Notes: generated by a model from the sequence alone, not told the origin. Counted from the stretch's first letter, positions 34,315 through 47,159 are shown. The stretch: 64,000 bases of DNA from Coix lacryma-jobi var. lacryma-jobi (GCA_009763385.1 CM019825.1:18904457-18968456), one strand, 5' to 3'. Numbers and translations are program-made.

Positions 34315-35580
34315 ATGGTATCGGAGGACTAAGTCAGTAAGATAGATCAGGATTTTCAGAATTAGAAACCAACTAAGAAACCCTAAGTTTTTTGTTTTGG
34401 CCGCCGAGCGACATACCCTGAGTATCGTCCCGGGCCAGGGGAAAGAAGCATCACAAAATAAGAAATTAGAAGAATGGAACCGACCGATCCGGTTTTGGAA
34501 ATGCCAAGAACCCAGAGGGGAGGATTCGATCCAACCCTAAGCAGATCGGCGGGAGAAGGGGTACGAACCTCACTGGAATGGGCTCCGCGCCGCCGTCACC
34601 GGGGCAAGGACTCGCTGGCGTGCGGTGAGCTCCACCTCGGGCTTGGGCCTTAGGAACACCACCGCAGTGCTACTCGACGGCACCACGCGCGGCTCCGGCC
34701 GCACGCGTGCAACGGCGAGGGGCACCACGGCGGCGCCGTCAACTCCGTCGCGGGCTCGACTCTAGCGCCGTCTTCCTGGAGTCGATGGTGGCTGTGTGGC
34801 GGAGAGAATCGGGGGAGAAAGAGATGATAAGGCGGAGCAGCCGGATGGCTTGTCGCCGGTGGACGGCGAATGCTCCGGGTGGCCACGGCCACCGCGCTCT
34901 CTCTCTCTCTCGGCTTATCGCGGCGCTGGGGGAAGGAGGAAGAATGAGTTTAGGGTTCGGGGAGCGTCGGCCTGGAGTTTTGATCTCCCGATCTCGGCGC
35001 TCGGCCGTCCAATCAAGATTAGCGGCCGAGATCGGCCGGGCCAGATCCGGCCCAGGATGGGGGAGCGCGTCCGCGCTGCGGAGCAGGCCGCGGGCCTCCC
35101 ACCCTTCTTTTGGCCCATTAGAATTGAGGAGCTTTTTTCTTTTTCAGAGCAGTTTTAGACACATTTTAAGTTTAAATCTCTGTAAATTTTGAACCAACGC
35201 AATAAATTTTCAGAGAATATCAGAAAATTAGTATAAGTTTATTTAGTCACGTTTTTCGCTGCAAAGTTTATTTTTTGTTCTTTAATTTAATTCGAACCAA
35301 CGAGAGAATTTAATTGTTAGAACAATTATTAAATTTAAATATTCAGAAAATTTGTAATATTGTTATATTCTGACCAACGTTGATTATATCAATATTATAG
35401 ATGTTTTAGTTTCATCAGCTTTATGCATTAATTTTATGTGCCCAACGGTGATGTATAAATAATGCAGAAGGAATTGTATGTTTTAATACTGATCAACGTT
35501 GTTTTAAAATATGCAATTTATGGATAAGATATTATTTGTGTTAAAATATCTCACTATTCTATTCTGTCAATGGTTTTCAG

Positions 35581-36888
35581 GGATCAACTGGATCGCTCAG
35601 ATTCCTCCTCTGACCGGGAACAACTATAAGAAGTGGCGTGAGCAGCTTGAGTTAGCCTTGGTCATGACGAACAATGACCTTGCTCTCTCTTCACCGTGTC
35701 CCGTTGCTCTAGAGGAGCCAGTGAGAGAAGAAAATGAGGAAGATGCCGCTTTTGCGACACGCAAAAGGGATCATGCTGATAAGAGAATGTTCTATGACTT
35801 AGAGAAAAGGCAATGGGATAATTCCAATAAGGAATGTCTCACTTTAACTAAGGCTATGATTTCAAAGCCTATCAGAGGGTCTATCCCTGAGACACCCACC
35901 ATTACTGAGTACTTAGAACATGTTAAGAATCAGTTCCATGGAACTACTAAGTCTCAGGCAAGTGCTCTTATCAAAGAACTATGCAATAAGAAATACAATG
36001 GTGCCATGGTGGTGGCGTTAGAGATCACATACTTAGAATGAGCACCATAGCAGCTAAGCTTGAGTCCATGAAAATTAAGTTACCTGATCCATTTGTCATT
36101 CACATGATTTTTGCCTCACTGCCAAGTGAGTTTGACACATTTTGTGTCAATTACGACATGTTGCCTGATGACTGGAATATGGACAAGCTCATTAGTATGT
36201 GTGTGCAAGAGGAAGAGCGCATTAAGGCTTCACATGGGGACTCTGCTCTCTATGTGAAAGGTAATAAGAGAAAGTTTTTCAATAAGAATGCTAAACCACA
36301 AGGGAAACCGAAGTGGGATGACAGCTCATCCTCCAATGCTAATGCTAAGGGAAAGGCCCCTCAGTTCCAAACTCAGCCACAGTTTTCAACTCAGCCTCAG
36401 TCCCAGAAGGGACAGAAGATCCCTGTAGACAAAGATCAGTGCATGTACGGCAAGGAAAGGGGGCATTGGATGAAAGATTGCTCTAGGTTCCTGAAGTTCC
36501 TGAGTAAGAATGGTGAGGATATTATTACATTTGTAGATGAATCCTTGTTTCTAAGTTACGACAAATCCACTTGGCGGGTTGATTCAGGTGCAACTACTCA
36601 TGTTGCTAATTCTTTTCAGGGATTTGCTACGAGGAAGACCCTGCAAAGAGGAGAAAGAACCATTAAGGTGGCTAATGGAGTACAAGCCGACGTCCAAGCC
36701 ATTGGAGACGTATCATTAGAATTAGTAAATGGTTTTGTACTTAGGCTTCATGATGTACTCTATGTTCCTTCTTTGCATCGAAACTTAATAAGTGTGTCTA
36801 AGTTAGATGATGATGGATTGGCTTGTCATTTTGGAGATGGCAAGTGTAAGATACTATTTAATAATCAGTGTGTTGGTCTTGCCTTCCG
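35581..36888 (+). pseudogene. Copia gag and protease region (frameshifted)
   Basis: The gag domain (NNYKKWREQLELAL onward) reads well from 35581, just after an excellent splice acceptor. Around 36003-36012 the reading frame slips: the first frame hits a stop at 36039-36041 while the correct sequence (MSTIAAKLES) continues in another frame to 36888. The CCHC knuckle (about 36440-36481) has lost its second cysteine: it reads CMYGKERGHWMKDC. The protease active site DSGATTH (about 36583-36603) is intact. The frame runs up to the insertion site of the solo LTR and resumes in phase at 41040. Confidence 0.88.
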
Positions 36889-36890
36889 AC

Positions 36891-39800
36891 TGTAACACCT
36901 CTGGTGTTTAACTGTAATTAACCTGACATGTCATCATCATTAGTCATTAATCATCCTTGCCTTGCATTTATGTTTGCTTAGTACTTGTGTAGCAATCTCT
37001 TTTCAAAAATCCTAAAAGCCCAAATCTTCCTATAAGGGCAAAAATGGTAATTTCACCTCTGTGCCTAGCTTTGTGTGATTCTTGTTCAGTTGGATGTCTT
37101 GAAGTTTTGTTGTGTTGGCCAAAGTTCAAAAATCAAAATCAGATTTCAAAACCCTTTGCAAAACCCTGATTTCCAAACCCTGGATTTTATCCCTCTTTTT
37201 GTAATTCAAAAATTATTCAAAATTTGAGGTTGGTCCAAAAAGCAAAGTTGTAGATCTGGCCAAGAGGAACAACTTTGGTATTTACAAATTTTCAAGTTTC
37301 TGTACAAAGTTTGAAGTAAATCCAAATTCATTCAAATTCCAGTTTTTGTCCCCTTTTCAGTTTTCAAAATTTATTCAAAAACTATTGAGTTTCAGAAAAA
37401 GGGTATATTAGCAAAGTTGTAGGTTTTGATAAAAGGAACAACTTTCATGTTTGCAGATTTCCAACTTTCAGTGTAAAATCAAAAGTAATTTTGAATTTAT
37501 TCAAATCTCAAAAGTGTCTCCTTTTCTGATTTCAAATGTGGTTCGAAAACTATTTGGATTTTGAAAATGTTCATATTGACAAAGTTGTAGATCTCTTTTT
37601 TCTGAACAACTTTGATGTTTTGAGTTTTTGTTGCCCAGTTCAAATTTTGGAAGTAATTTGTAAAATACAGATATCAGTCAAAGTCAAACCCTAAGACCTA
37701 GCCCTGTTCATCTTCAATCTACAGCTAGGGGGGCCCGGCCATGGCCGCGCGCCAGCGCCGCCTGCGCCATGCGCGCCTGGCAGCCGCACGCCCGCCCCCG
37801 ACTTGTCGCCTGCGCCCGCGACATCATTCCGCACCCGCACGCGAGCGCTGACCCTCTCTCTTCCGTCCCCCACTGCTCCCCGCGTGTCGCCGCCGCGTGG
37901 CCGTCGCCGGCGAACGCATACCCGGCCCCTGGGTGCACGCCCGTCCTTCCGCCGGCTTGCAATCGAGTGCGCACGCCCCGGCCGAGCTCATCCACACCAT
38001 CCCATGCTCTCTACCGTCCCCGACCGTGCCTATAAAAGGGACCGCCGGAGTCCGAGCTCCTCACTCACCTCCGCCACCGTGGTCAGCCCACTCCAGACCC
38101 TCCGCCGCTCAACCAACTAGCCCAACAGCTCCGTCTTGAGCTCGTGAAGCTTCCTCGCTCTTCAATTTCATCTCTACCGCCTCCTATCGCCCGGCGTAAG
38201 CTCGCCGTTCTCATCTCCGGCAGAAAACCCGGCGAGCTCGGGTTCGTGAAATACTCCCTCTCCGGTCACGGATACCTTCCCCTGACCCCTGTGTCAGCTT
38301 CCTTGGTTCCGTGCGACCCTGACCAGGCCCTTGCGGTCTCGTGTGTTGCGCAGGGTCGTCGGAGCGCCGCTCGCCGCTCGCCGCCGAAAGAACTCCACCG
38401 AACCACCGCCCCGCCGAGCCCTGTCTCCGACCGTGGTAAGCACTCGAAGCCCCCTCGGTCTCTGCCTTTTAACGGCGCAAAGCTCGAGCCAGGCCTCGGG
38501 CGCGCGCGTTCACTGTGGCTCGAGCCAGGCCTCGAGCACACGTTTCCGTCTCGCCCGAGCCCGAGCCTCGAGCGGACAGACCCTCACCACTTCGCTCGAG
38601 CCAGGCCTCGAGCGGACTTGCGCACCCTCCGCTTCGCCGAGCTAGGCCTCGGATGAAACGATCATTTTCCGTCTCGCCCGAGCCTCCGAGCCAGGCCTCG
38701 GACGAAGCAGTCGCTTCCGCCTCGCCCGAGCCCGTTTCACCGAACCCGCTTCGCTCGAGCCAGGCCTCGGCGAACGCATGTCTTCCGATTCGCCCGAGCC
38801 TCCCGTTCGCCCGAGCCTTGCGAAGAAAGAGCACAGTGCCCTTTTCCTTTTTGGGAGTTGTGAATAGTGTTCTGTTTTCTCTTTTTTGTGTGAATTAATC
38901 TGTTGTTTCTTAAATCTTGAGAAAAATATGGTATGCTCCTTGCTCTGTGTAGAATTTTATAAAAATATGAGACTTGACTTTTTTGCAAGAATTTGAAAAT
39001 GAAAAATCCCTCTTTTAATTAATAAATGGATGGTTTTGGATTTTTAGAAAATTATTTATAACTCCAAAAATCATGAGACAAATTTTTGTGAGCTTCCTAT
39101 GCCATGTTTAGTCTCTGGTGAAATTTTGAAGTCTTTTGGAACAAGTTGATTTTTTGAGCATTTATCTTTAATTGTTAAATAGTGCCTTTTGTTAATTAAT
39201 GTCTGATTTTATTTGAGCACCTTAATGACCTCCAAAAATTATGAAATTTGTTTTGCCATCTACCTACACCATAATGAACTTATGTGATTAATTTGGTAAT
39301 TTTTGGAGCAACTTCATAAAATGATCTTTTTAAATAATTAAGGAAAATAGAAAGAGTGATTAGGGTTCATGTTGTATGCCCTGTTTTTGCATTGTTCATA
39401 CTAGCATACTCATGTGCATGCATCATTGCATTCGTATAGTCACCGAAGAAGGCGTCAAGATCGAGGCAGCCGCTGACGAACCTGTCCCCGAGGCTACCCC
39501 GAGTTCCGACAACCGCCCCGCCGCCTTCGAGCCTGCTGTCTTTGCTCTTCAAGGCAAGCCCCGGTGCATTTAACCCCTTTCCTTGAATTTATAAAATGAT
39601 TTTCTTAAATGCTTTTGAGTTAAATTATTGCATTAGGTTTATAGGAGTTGTGTGCTATCCTAATTGATGCACTATCCACCTTGACCACTGATACACCCGG
39701 TACCTGGTTTTCAAAAGTATTTGCAAAATGCTTAGCAATGCTTATTGAATTAGACTTGCAATAAAATGTCATTTTCAAAAGTGTGATCACTTAAGAATCT

Positions 39801-41034
39801 TTATGGGAATTTGGCTTTACTTCCCGTTCGATGACTGCTTGCCTAGCTAGCATGTGGTCATTGTCGAGAAGAGGTTGTCCGCGCGTACGGTGCCGTCATG
39901 TTGTAGTCCGGGACTCAACAGTTGACACCGACCGGCACAGGGTTGAAAAACTGACAGGACTATTACGCTTGGGTGAGATATAACCAAGGTATAGTTCTGG
40001 CTGGAAAATTAGGGACCATCCGTATGGGGGCCTGCTGGTCAAGACTTGTAATTATTCACATACTACGGAAAGCTCTGGCTCCGAGGAATCCTTTATTGGA
40101 CCGAAACCGCGCACTGGGAGTGGAGAGATGGCGGAAGTAGCATGTACCCACGTGGTCGTCGTACCTGGAAAGGAGTGGTGTACTGTACTTCCGGGTGGCG
40201 TAGGACCGGGCCCAATCTTGGAGGAATCGTGGTAGACGAGTTGGCATATGCAAGCTTGGGTGCTACATATGCAGTGTGGATAGGGATCCTCAGCTGAGTA
40301 TTATTTATCCGGATTAACGTTGCTCCTCGGTTATGGAGACTTGGTCCACTGACTGTCAACGGAGAGTGGTTCTCAACTAGGAATGTTTTGAAATGTAAAA
40401 TGAATCATGAACGATGAAGAATTGAGGAATACTGAATCTTTCAAAAATAAAATAAGGTTTACAGAAAAATGCTTTTCTGCAAAATACTTGATCTTGCTTA
40501 AGCCTTACCTTGACTACCCTAAGCCTCTCATTCCTGAGTCTTCTCCTTTTTTCTTTAGTCGGGTAAGTCTTGTTGAGTACCCCAGTACTCAGGGTTTGTT
40601 ACCCATGCTGCAGGTATGACAGAGTCCCCGATGTGTCTTGCACCCTGCTGCGTGACCATCGTCCAGGAAGAGGCCGATGAGGCCGAAGAATAGTTGTACA
40701 CCCTCGGGCTGGGTGATTATAAGTATCTTTGCTGTTCTCCACTATGTTGCCTATGTCTAATTCTATTATCAGAACTTGGTTTGTAATAACTGCACCTTAA
40801 TTTCTATTTGGAACCCTATTTTGTAAAACTAATGTTATTTAAGTCTTCCGCTCTTTATTCCGATGTTATTTGTAAAAGTATGCAATGTTGTAACCGAATT
40901 GTGAGATGATCCTGCGGACATTGGGCACTGATGTAGCCCGGTGGCGAACAGGTCTTAATCACATGGAACATGGGTTCGGCTGTCAGAGGTTGACAGGGAC
41001 ACGTGGGCCATGGGATTAGGGTCGTTCCGTCACA
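36891..41034 (+). mobile_element. Solo LTR of about 4.1 kb, same family as 24198-28166, plus orientation
   Basis: It starts TGTAACACCTCTGGTG and ends TTCCGTCACA, flanked by the exact 5-bp duplication CCGAC (36886-36890 and 41035-41039). The TATA box TATAAAAG is at 38031-38038. The overall organisation parallels 24198-28166 read on the other strand. It is about 175 bp longer, with a repeat-rich stretch at 38480-38830 that probably accounts for much of the difference. No internal coding domain. Confidence 0.87.
38480..38830. repeat. Degenerate minisatellite (GCTCGAGCCAGGCCTCG) in solo LTR
   Basis: The word CTCGAGCCAGGCCTCG recurs several times, interspersed with TCTCGCCCGAGCC, in a GC-rich block just downstream of the leader. 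The parallel block in 24198-28166 (about 26460-26800) is less repetitive. Confidence 0.65.
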
Positions 41035-41039
41035 CCGAC

Positions 41040-43963
41040 AAGACAAACTTTATTTGTTATCCATCTCTGAGAATGTTAATGTTATAAGTTCTCAGAATAA
41101 GACTGCTTCCTCGTCTATGAATGTAAGTAGAAAGCGTAAGAATATTCAGGTTGACTCTTCGAAATTGTGGCATTGTCGATTAGGCCACATTTCGAGGGGA
41201 AGAATTGATAGATTAGTCAAGACTGAAATTCTTCCGCCATTAGAACTATCAGAATTAGATCAATGTGTTGATTGCATTAAAGGTAAGTACATTAAGAAAA
41301 TTAAGAAAAATATCAAACGAAGTGCGGGGACTTTAGATATAGTCCACACCGACATATGTGGACCGTTTCCCGTCATGAGCGTGGATGGTTATGACTCATT
41401 TATAACATTCACTGATGACTACTCACGTTATGGCTACATCTATCCGATTAAAGAAAGATTAGAAGCTTTAGATAAGTTTAAGATATTTAAGGCAGAAGTA
41501 GAAAATCAACACAATAAGAAAATTAAGATAGTAAGATCAGATCATGGTGGAGAATACTATGGGCGACATACCCCGTATGGTCAAGTTCCAGGACCTTTTG
41601 CAAAGTTCCTTCAGGAGCATGACATAGTTGCCCAGTATTCAATGCCAGGAGAACCTCAGCAAAATGGAGTGGCAGAAAGAAGAAACCGTACCCTGATGGA
41701 TATGGTAAGAAGCATGGTTAGTTACTCCACTTTACCGATAAGTTTATGGATGGAGGCGTTAAAAACCGCCATTCATATCCTTAATCGTGTACCCAGTAAG
41801 TCGGTGCCTAAAACACCATATGAGTTATGGACAGACAGAGTACCCTCACTTAAGCATGTAAGGGTGTGGGGCTGTCCAGCTGAGGCAAAAGTCTTTAACC
41901 CAAATTTAGGAAAATTAGATCCTAAGACTGTTAGTTGCCATTTCATTGGCTACCCAGACAGATCGAAAGGCTACCGCTTTTATTGCCCTGACAGGCATAC
42001 AAAGTTTGTAGAAATAAGACATGCTGAGTTCTTAGAACATGATGTGATCAGGGGGAGCAAGGTGGTTCAAGAAGTTAACTTAGAGGAAAAACGGGTTCAC
42101 GCCCCTACTCCGATGTTTCAAGAACCATTCTTCATGCTACCTGTTGCTGCTGCGCCAACGGTGTCAAGCACTGTAGTGCCAGCACCTGTTGTTGAGCCTC
42201 CCTTGCCGACAGAAAATGAGAATCTGGAACCTGTCCTTCAGGAGCCATTAGAACCACCTGTCGAGCATGGGGAAGAACAACAACAACCCCAAATGGCGCC
42301 AAATAATGAGAACATTAGGAGGTCACATAGAGTTAGAAGATCAGCTATATCAGATGATTATGAAGTCTATGAGGCCGAAAAGTTTCATATGGAGGATGAT
42401 CCCACTACATATGAACAAGCCATGAGAAGCGAGCACTCAGATAAGTGGTTAGAAGCTATGAAAGATGAGCTAAGATCCATGGATTCCAACAATGTTTGGG
42501 ATTTAGTGGAGATTCCTAAAGGAGCCAAGACAGTAGGCTGTAAATGGGTCTACAAAACCAAACATGACTCCCAAGGGAATATTGAGAGATATAAGGCGCG
42601 ACTTGTGGCAAAGGGTTTTACCCAAAGAGAAGGAATTGATTACAATGAGACTTTTTCTCCTGTCTCATGTAAGGATTCTTTTAGAATAATAATGGCGCTA
42701 GTGGTACATTATGACTTAGAGTTGCATCAAATGGATGTTAAGACGACATTCCTTAATGGGGATCTTGAAGAAGATGTTTACATGGCACAACCGAAAGGTT
42801 TTGTTGTGGAAGGAAAAGAAAAAATGGGATGTCGCCTAAGAAAGTCCATTTATGGGTTAAAACAAGCTTCGAGACAGTGGTACTTGAAGTTTGATAACAC
42901 CATAAGACGTTTTGGGTTTAAAGCTAATGTTGAGGACAATTGTGTGTACGCAAAGTTTAAGAATAGTAAGTTTATCTTCTTGGTTCTATATGTGGATGAC
43001 ATTTTGCTGGCAAGCAATGATGTCGGTCTGCTAATGGAAACAAAGAAGTTCTTGTCCTCACATTTTGATATGAAGGATCTCGGTGAGGCCTCTTTTGTTC
43101 TGGGGATAGAGATTCACCGTGATAGAAGCAAATGAGTATTAGGTTTGTCTCAGAATACATACATAGATAAGATTCTTAAGAAATACAGTATGCATAAGTG
43201 TAGCTCGTCACCTGCACCCATAGTCAAGGGCGATAAGTATGGGGAACATCAGTGCCCCAAGAATCAGATAGAGCTCGAGCAAATGAGATCAGTTCCTTAC
43301 ACATCCGCTGTCGGAAGTTTACAATATGCTCAAATTTGTACTCGCCCTGACATAGCTTTCGTTACCAGGTTACTTGGCAGATATCAGAAAAATCCAGGCA
43401 TAGAGCACTGGAAATTAGTAAAGAAAGTCTTGCGTTATTTGCAGGGCACAAAAGGCTTCATGCTAACCTATAAGAGATCAGATTCCTTTAAGATAGTAGG
43501 GTTCTCAGATTCAGATTATGCGGGGGAGGAAAGAAAATCCACTTCGGGTTATATTTTCACCCTTGCAGGTGGGGCTATATCGTGGAAAAGCTCCAAACAA
43601 ACTCTCGTTACATCATCCACAATGTACGCGGAGTTTGTGGCATGTTATGAGGCCTCGGGGCAGGTGAACTGGCTTAAGAAGTTCTTACCCAGATTAGCAG
43701 TGGTAGACAGCATTCAGAAACCACTTAAGTTATACTGCGATAATAATCCTGCAGTTGAATATGCTCACAACAATAGGTCAAGTGGTGCTGCCAAACACAT
43801 TGACATTAAGTACTATGTTGTGAAAGATAAAGTTCGGGATCATGTCATTAGTCTTGAGCATATAAGTACAGATAAGATGTTAGCGGATCCGTTGACAAAA
43901 GGCTTACCACCCAACGTGTTTAGAAGACACGTAGCCGGCATGGGGTTAAGGGAAAGCCTATGA
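41040..43963 (+). pseudogene. Copia integrase, reverse transcriptase and RNase H (one in-frame stop)
   Basis: After the solo LTR the frame continues in phase from 36888. The GAG-pre-integrase zinc motif (LWHCRLGHIS ... CVDCIKGK) is followed by integrase with the DDE residues in HTDICGP, RSDHGGEYYG and NGVAERRNRT. Reverse transcriptase has CKWVYKTK, the FLNGDLEE motif and YVDDILLAS, then comes a TGA at 43133-43135. The same frame continues through RNase H (SDSDYAG, MYAEFVACYEA, CDNNPAV) and ends with the ADPLTKGLPP motif at 43961-43963. Apart from that single stop the sequence looks intact. Confidence 0.92.
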
Positions 43964-44155
43964 TTCCTGAACACTTAGGGCCCAGTTAGAACTCTGTTTC
44001 AAATTAGAGAGATGTATTGTAGCCGTCAAGTCCAACGACGCTTGGTTGTGACGACGAGACGTGCTCGATGCATCTCTCTATAATGGGATAGAGCCAAATA
44101 AGTTGAGTATTTAAGTTAAGAGTAAGATAAGTTATTAGGAGATCAAGGGGGAGAA

Positions 44156-44646
44156 TGTTAGAATTGATCTCCCTAGTTATTGGGCCCAACGGTCCATATC
44201 TAACTTGATCCGCTCCTGATCGGGGAGCCCAACCCACTAATGGTTGGAGGGCCCCTGTCACACTGCGGTATATAAAAGGGAGGTGGGGGCCGGGGCACTT
44301 AACACGAGGTTCGTCGAGCCGCCAGAAAAACCCCACCGACATCCCCAACCCTAATCCGATCTAGGGTTCGCAGCAAGTGACGGGAAGTCCTCCTCCGCCG
44401 CCACTGCCTCGACTCCGAGTACGTGACTCCTCCACTACGTCGAGCTCTTCCTCATTCTCGGCTTCCTCCACTTCGCACAGAACAAGAGAAGGATCCAGAG
44501 GCACCTATGGCGGGACGCTGGATTGAGTTCCAAGGGCGGAGATGGTTGAAACTCTAACTCTAATTGTCTATTACCTTTACTGTTATCCACCTTGTTCATC
44601 CTAATCTCGAGCCTATTAACTATAAGAGATCCTATCGGATCTAACA
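44156..44646 (+). repeat. Copia 3' LTR
   Basis: 491 bp, TATA box at 44269-44278. It has an extra G after position 44512 relative to the 5' LTR, which breaks the short frame starting at its ATG. Confidence 0.93.
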
Positions 44647-44651
44647 GTATG

Positions 44652-45910
44652 CACACCGAGGAGACCAGCAGCGCCTAGTAGTAGGCTAGTACACCAGTGG
44701 GGGAGAGGCGATGGAGATCCGTTTTCAGGATGGGTTTTATTGTTGCCTCGGCTTCGGTTGGTTTTTTTATCCGAAGTTGATGCCAAAAAGTGCAAGTCAT
44801 CATGTATGTCTCCGTACTATGATGGGGTTAATATATGTGCATGTACTTTTTTTCTCTCTAAGAGTAGAAGATAAGGAAACTAATAAGCAACCAAAAATGA
44901 TGTCACATAAAACCATTCCTATCTATGGGGGCTCTTATTGCAAAGTAGCTCTTTCTTAGACAAGTAGTAGCTGTTTTTACCTATGCCTACAACCATAATT
45001 TATAGATCATAATAAATGGAAATACATGCGACAAGTTTGAATGTAATTATTAGTCTCCACTTGCTCTTTGTAGCTTAATAGCTTGCGTCTACCATAATTT
45101 ACTTCTCCAGTAAGATTAAATTAAAACACATGGTACATGCATTTGATTATTTGTTTTTTTAAAAAATGGTGTAAGTAGACTCCTTCCCCTTCACCAAAGA
45201 TGGTTTTTTTTTCTTATAATGAGAGAAGGAATCATCTAGGCGGAAAGTGACTCCAAAATAACATTATATTGATACACTTTCACATTTTGAAGCCACTATT
45301 TATAAGCTAGTCTATCTTTGGCATTACCCTTTTTTTAACTATTCACATCTATCCATAGTTTTGATATAAGCGAGAATACATCAAGTGACTGCCTTGAATA
45401 CATCTAGTAGACTACATGTACCATGATCATGATACTCCTCTATAGGAACAATGGCATTGCTCCACTGTACATCCATGGCCAAGCTGCTTTTCATAGTCCC
45501 TAGATATGGCACAAGGATAGCCTTTTAGTCAAGTTATATCAAAGTTACAACAATTTGTTATTGCAAATTCTAATGAGATGTATGTAAAAATATAATAGAT
45601 GTTGTCAAACTCCTCTAAAATAAATGATTTTTTTGCAACACTTTGATTTGGATGTTGAAACCTAGGCCCGTTCTAATTACTGTGCGGTCAGTGCTAGGAT
45701 GCAGGGCAGCTGCAATGGTTGGCTCTTAAGCTAGCTCTAATCATTGTTTTTATATTTTAATAGAAGAGAGAAAGTTAACTCTTCGGCAAGAGCTAGGCTC
45801 ATGCACATATTCTAGAATCATGTTAGAGTGTCATGTAAGTCTAATTATATTATGAGTCATTGTTAAAAGTTAATTCTATTAGAGAGATTTACTAAGATCT
45901 AGCAGGCGAC
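44652..45910. other. AT-rich spacer, nothing recognised
   Basis: No gene, no paired termini and no clear repeat; the sequence is AT-rich with only short open frames. Confidence 0.5.
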
Positions 45911-45913
45911 TTA

Positions 45914-47159
45914 GGGCGTGTTTGGCAGAGCTCCATGTAGCTCTAGATCTTAAAAAAACATCAGCTCCACCATAGAGCAGCTCCAGTACGGATTTGTGTT
46001 TCTATCATGAAGCTGAGAAATTGTGTTTGGCTAAGATAACAGCTCTAGATCCACAAATAGAGGTTTTAATTGCATTGTCCAATAATACCCTTGGCATTAA
46101 CGATATTTATTTTTTTTATTCGTCACTTGTACGTGACTTGCTATACGTATTCTTATCTTTTTTATTTACGTCACCTGTATAAATGGTGTCCTATGTAAAT
46201 GGTGTACGTAATGTATCTTTTTTTTTTGCAATTTCTCATAAATTTTTTTCTTTTTTTTATTTATGTCACCTATATGAATGGTGTACGCAATGTATCTTTT
46301 GTGTTTTTTTTGCAATTTCTCATGAATACGGCTACGGCTATGCTCGAAGCAACATAAATAACCATTACTATTAATAATATATAATTAACCTTGTATACGA
46401 CAATACCTCAATTTGATGTAAGGGTCCGTACGTAGAAAAAAAATTAAAAATGCACTGCGCCGCCCTCATGAAATCATCGTCGTTTCCAGAGGTGTGAACC
46501 GTAAATTGATGGCATCCCTGCTATGCAAGCTAGTACCAGCCGTGTCCAAACCTGTGGCCGACGGCGCCCTGGCTGGCAGTGCCCAGGCTGGTGGAGCCAA
46601 GGCCAGCAGCGCCCTGGCAAGCGGCGCCAAAGCCAACAGCCAGGCCAGTGTGCGGCCATGGCAGAGGCCGGCGTGCCCTGGCCTGCAACGCCACGGCAGC
46701 ACCCAGCTAGCTGGTCGCATCCAGACCGGCGGCGCCTAGACCAGACAGGTTGGAAGAGGAAGGAGGTGGAGGAGGCGGAGGAGGGCCGAATCCTTCGTTC
46801 CGATGGTTCGCCGGCCACCAGGAGCGGAGAGGCGTCGAGGAGCCTGGGCGGCGGCGCGCCTGTAGAAGACCGTGAGGAGGTCGTCGTGTGGGAGAAGGGA
46901 AAATAAATTGTGAATCGGTACGTAGGGGTGTGTAATCGGTGGCATAGGTGGGTAATTTCTACCAACTCCACGAGGAATTACAAAACCAGCACTTTTAGAG
47001 CACCCCTTGAGGTACTCTGTGGATTTGATGGATTTGGGAGCTAGATCCATGTTTTCTGCGGATCTGGAGTTCGTGGAGCTAGGCCGTTTGGTTGAAAAAA
47101 TTGGAGCGGAGTTGTTTTTTTGAGATCTGGAGCTATGTGGAGCTCTGCCAAACACGCCG
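45914..47159. mobile_element. PIF/Harbinger-like non-autonomous element
   Basis: TTA duplication (45911-45913 and 47160-47162) flanks near-perfect long inverted termini (GGGCGTGTTTGGCAGAGCTC at left, the complement of CGGCGTGTTTGGCAGAGCTC at right). The outer parts are AT-rich, but 46490-46900 is a GC-rich block, possibly acquired host sequence. Confidence 0.75.

Larger units (their letters stand above)
33825..44646 (+). mobile_element. Ty1/copia LTR retrotransposon, with nested solo LTR
   Basis: The 5' LTR (33825-34314) and 3' LTR (44156-44646) both start TGTTAGAATTG and end in AACA, with exact 5-bp duplication GTATG on both sides (33820-33824 and 44647-44651). The primer binding site follows the 5' LTR (34316 onward, TGGTATCGGAG) and the polypurine tract AAGGGGGAGAA precedes the 3' LTR. 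Interior domain order is gag, protease, integrase, reverse transcriptase, RNase H, the order that defines copia. By eye the LTRs differ at about 12 substitutions and one indel (about 2.5%), so insertion is fairly recent. The interior is split at 36890/41035 by a solo LTR. The element is inactive because of a frameshift, a stop codon and the insertion. Confidence 0.95.
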
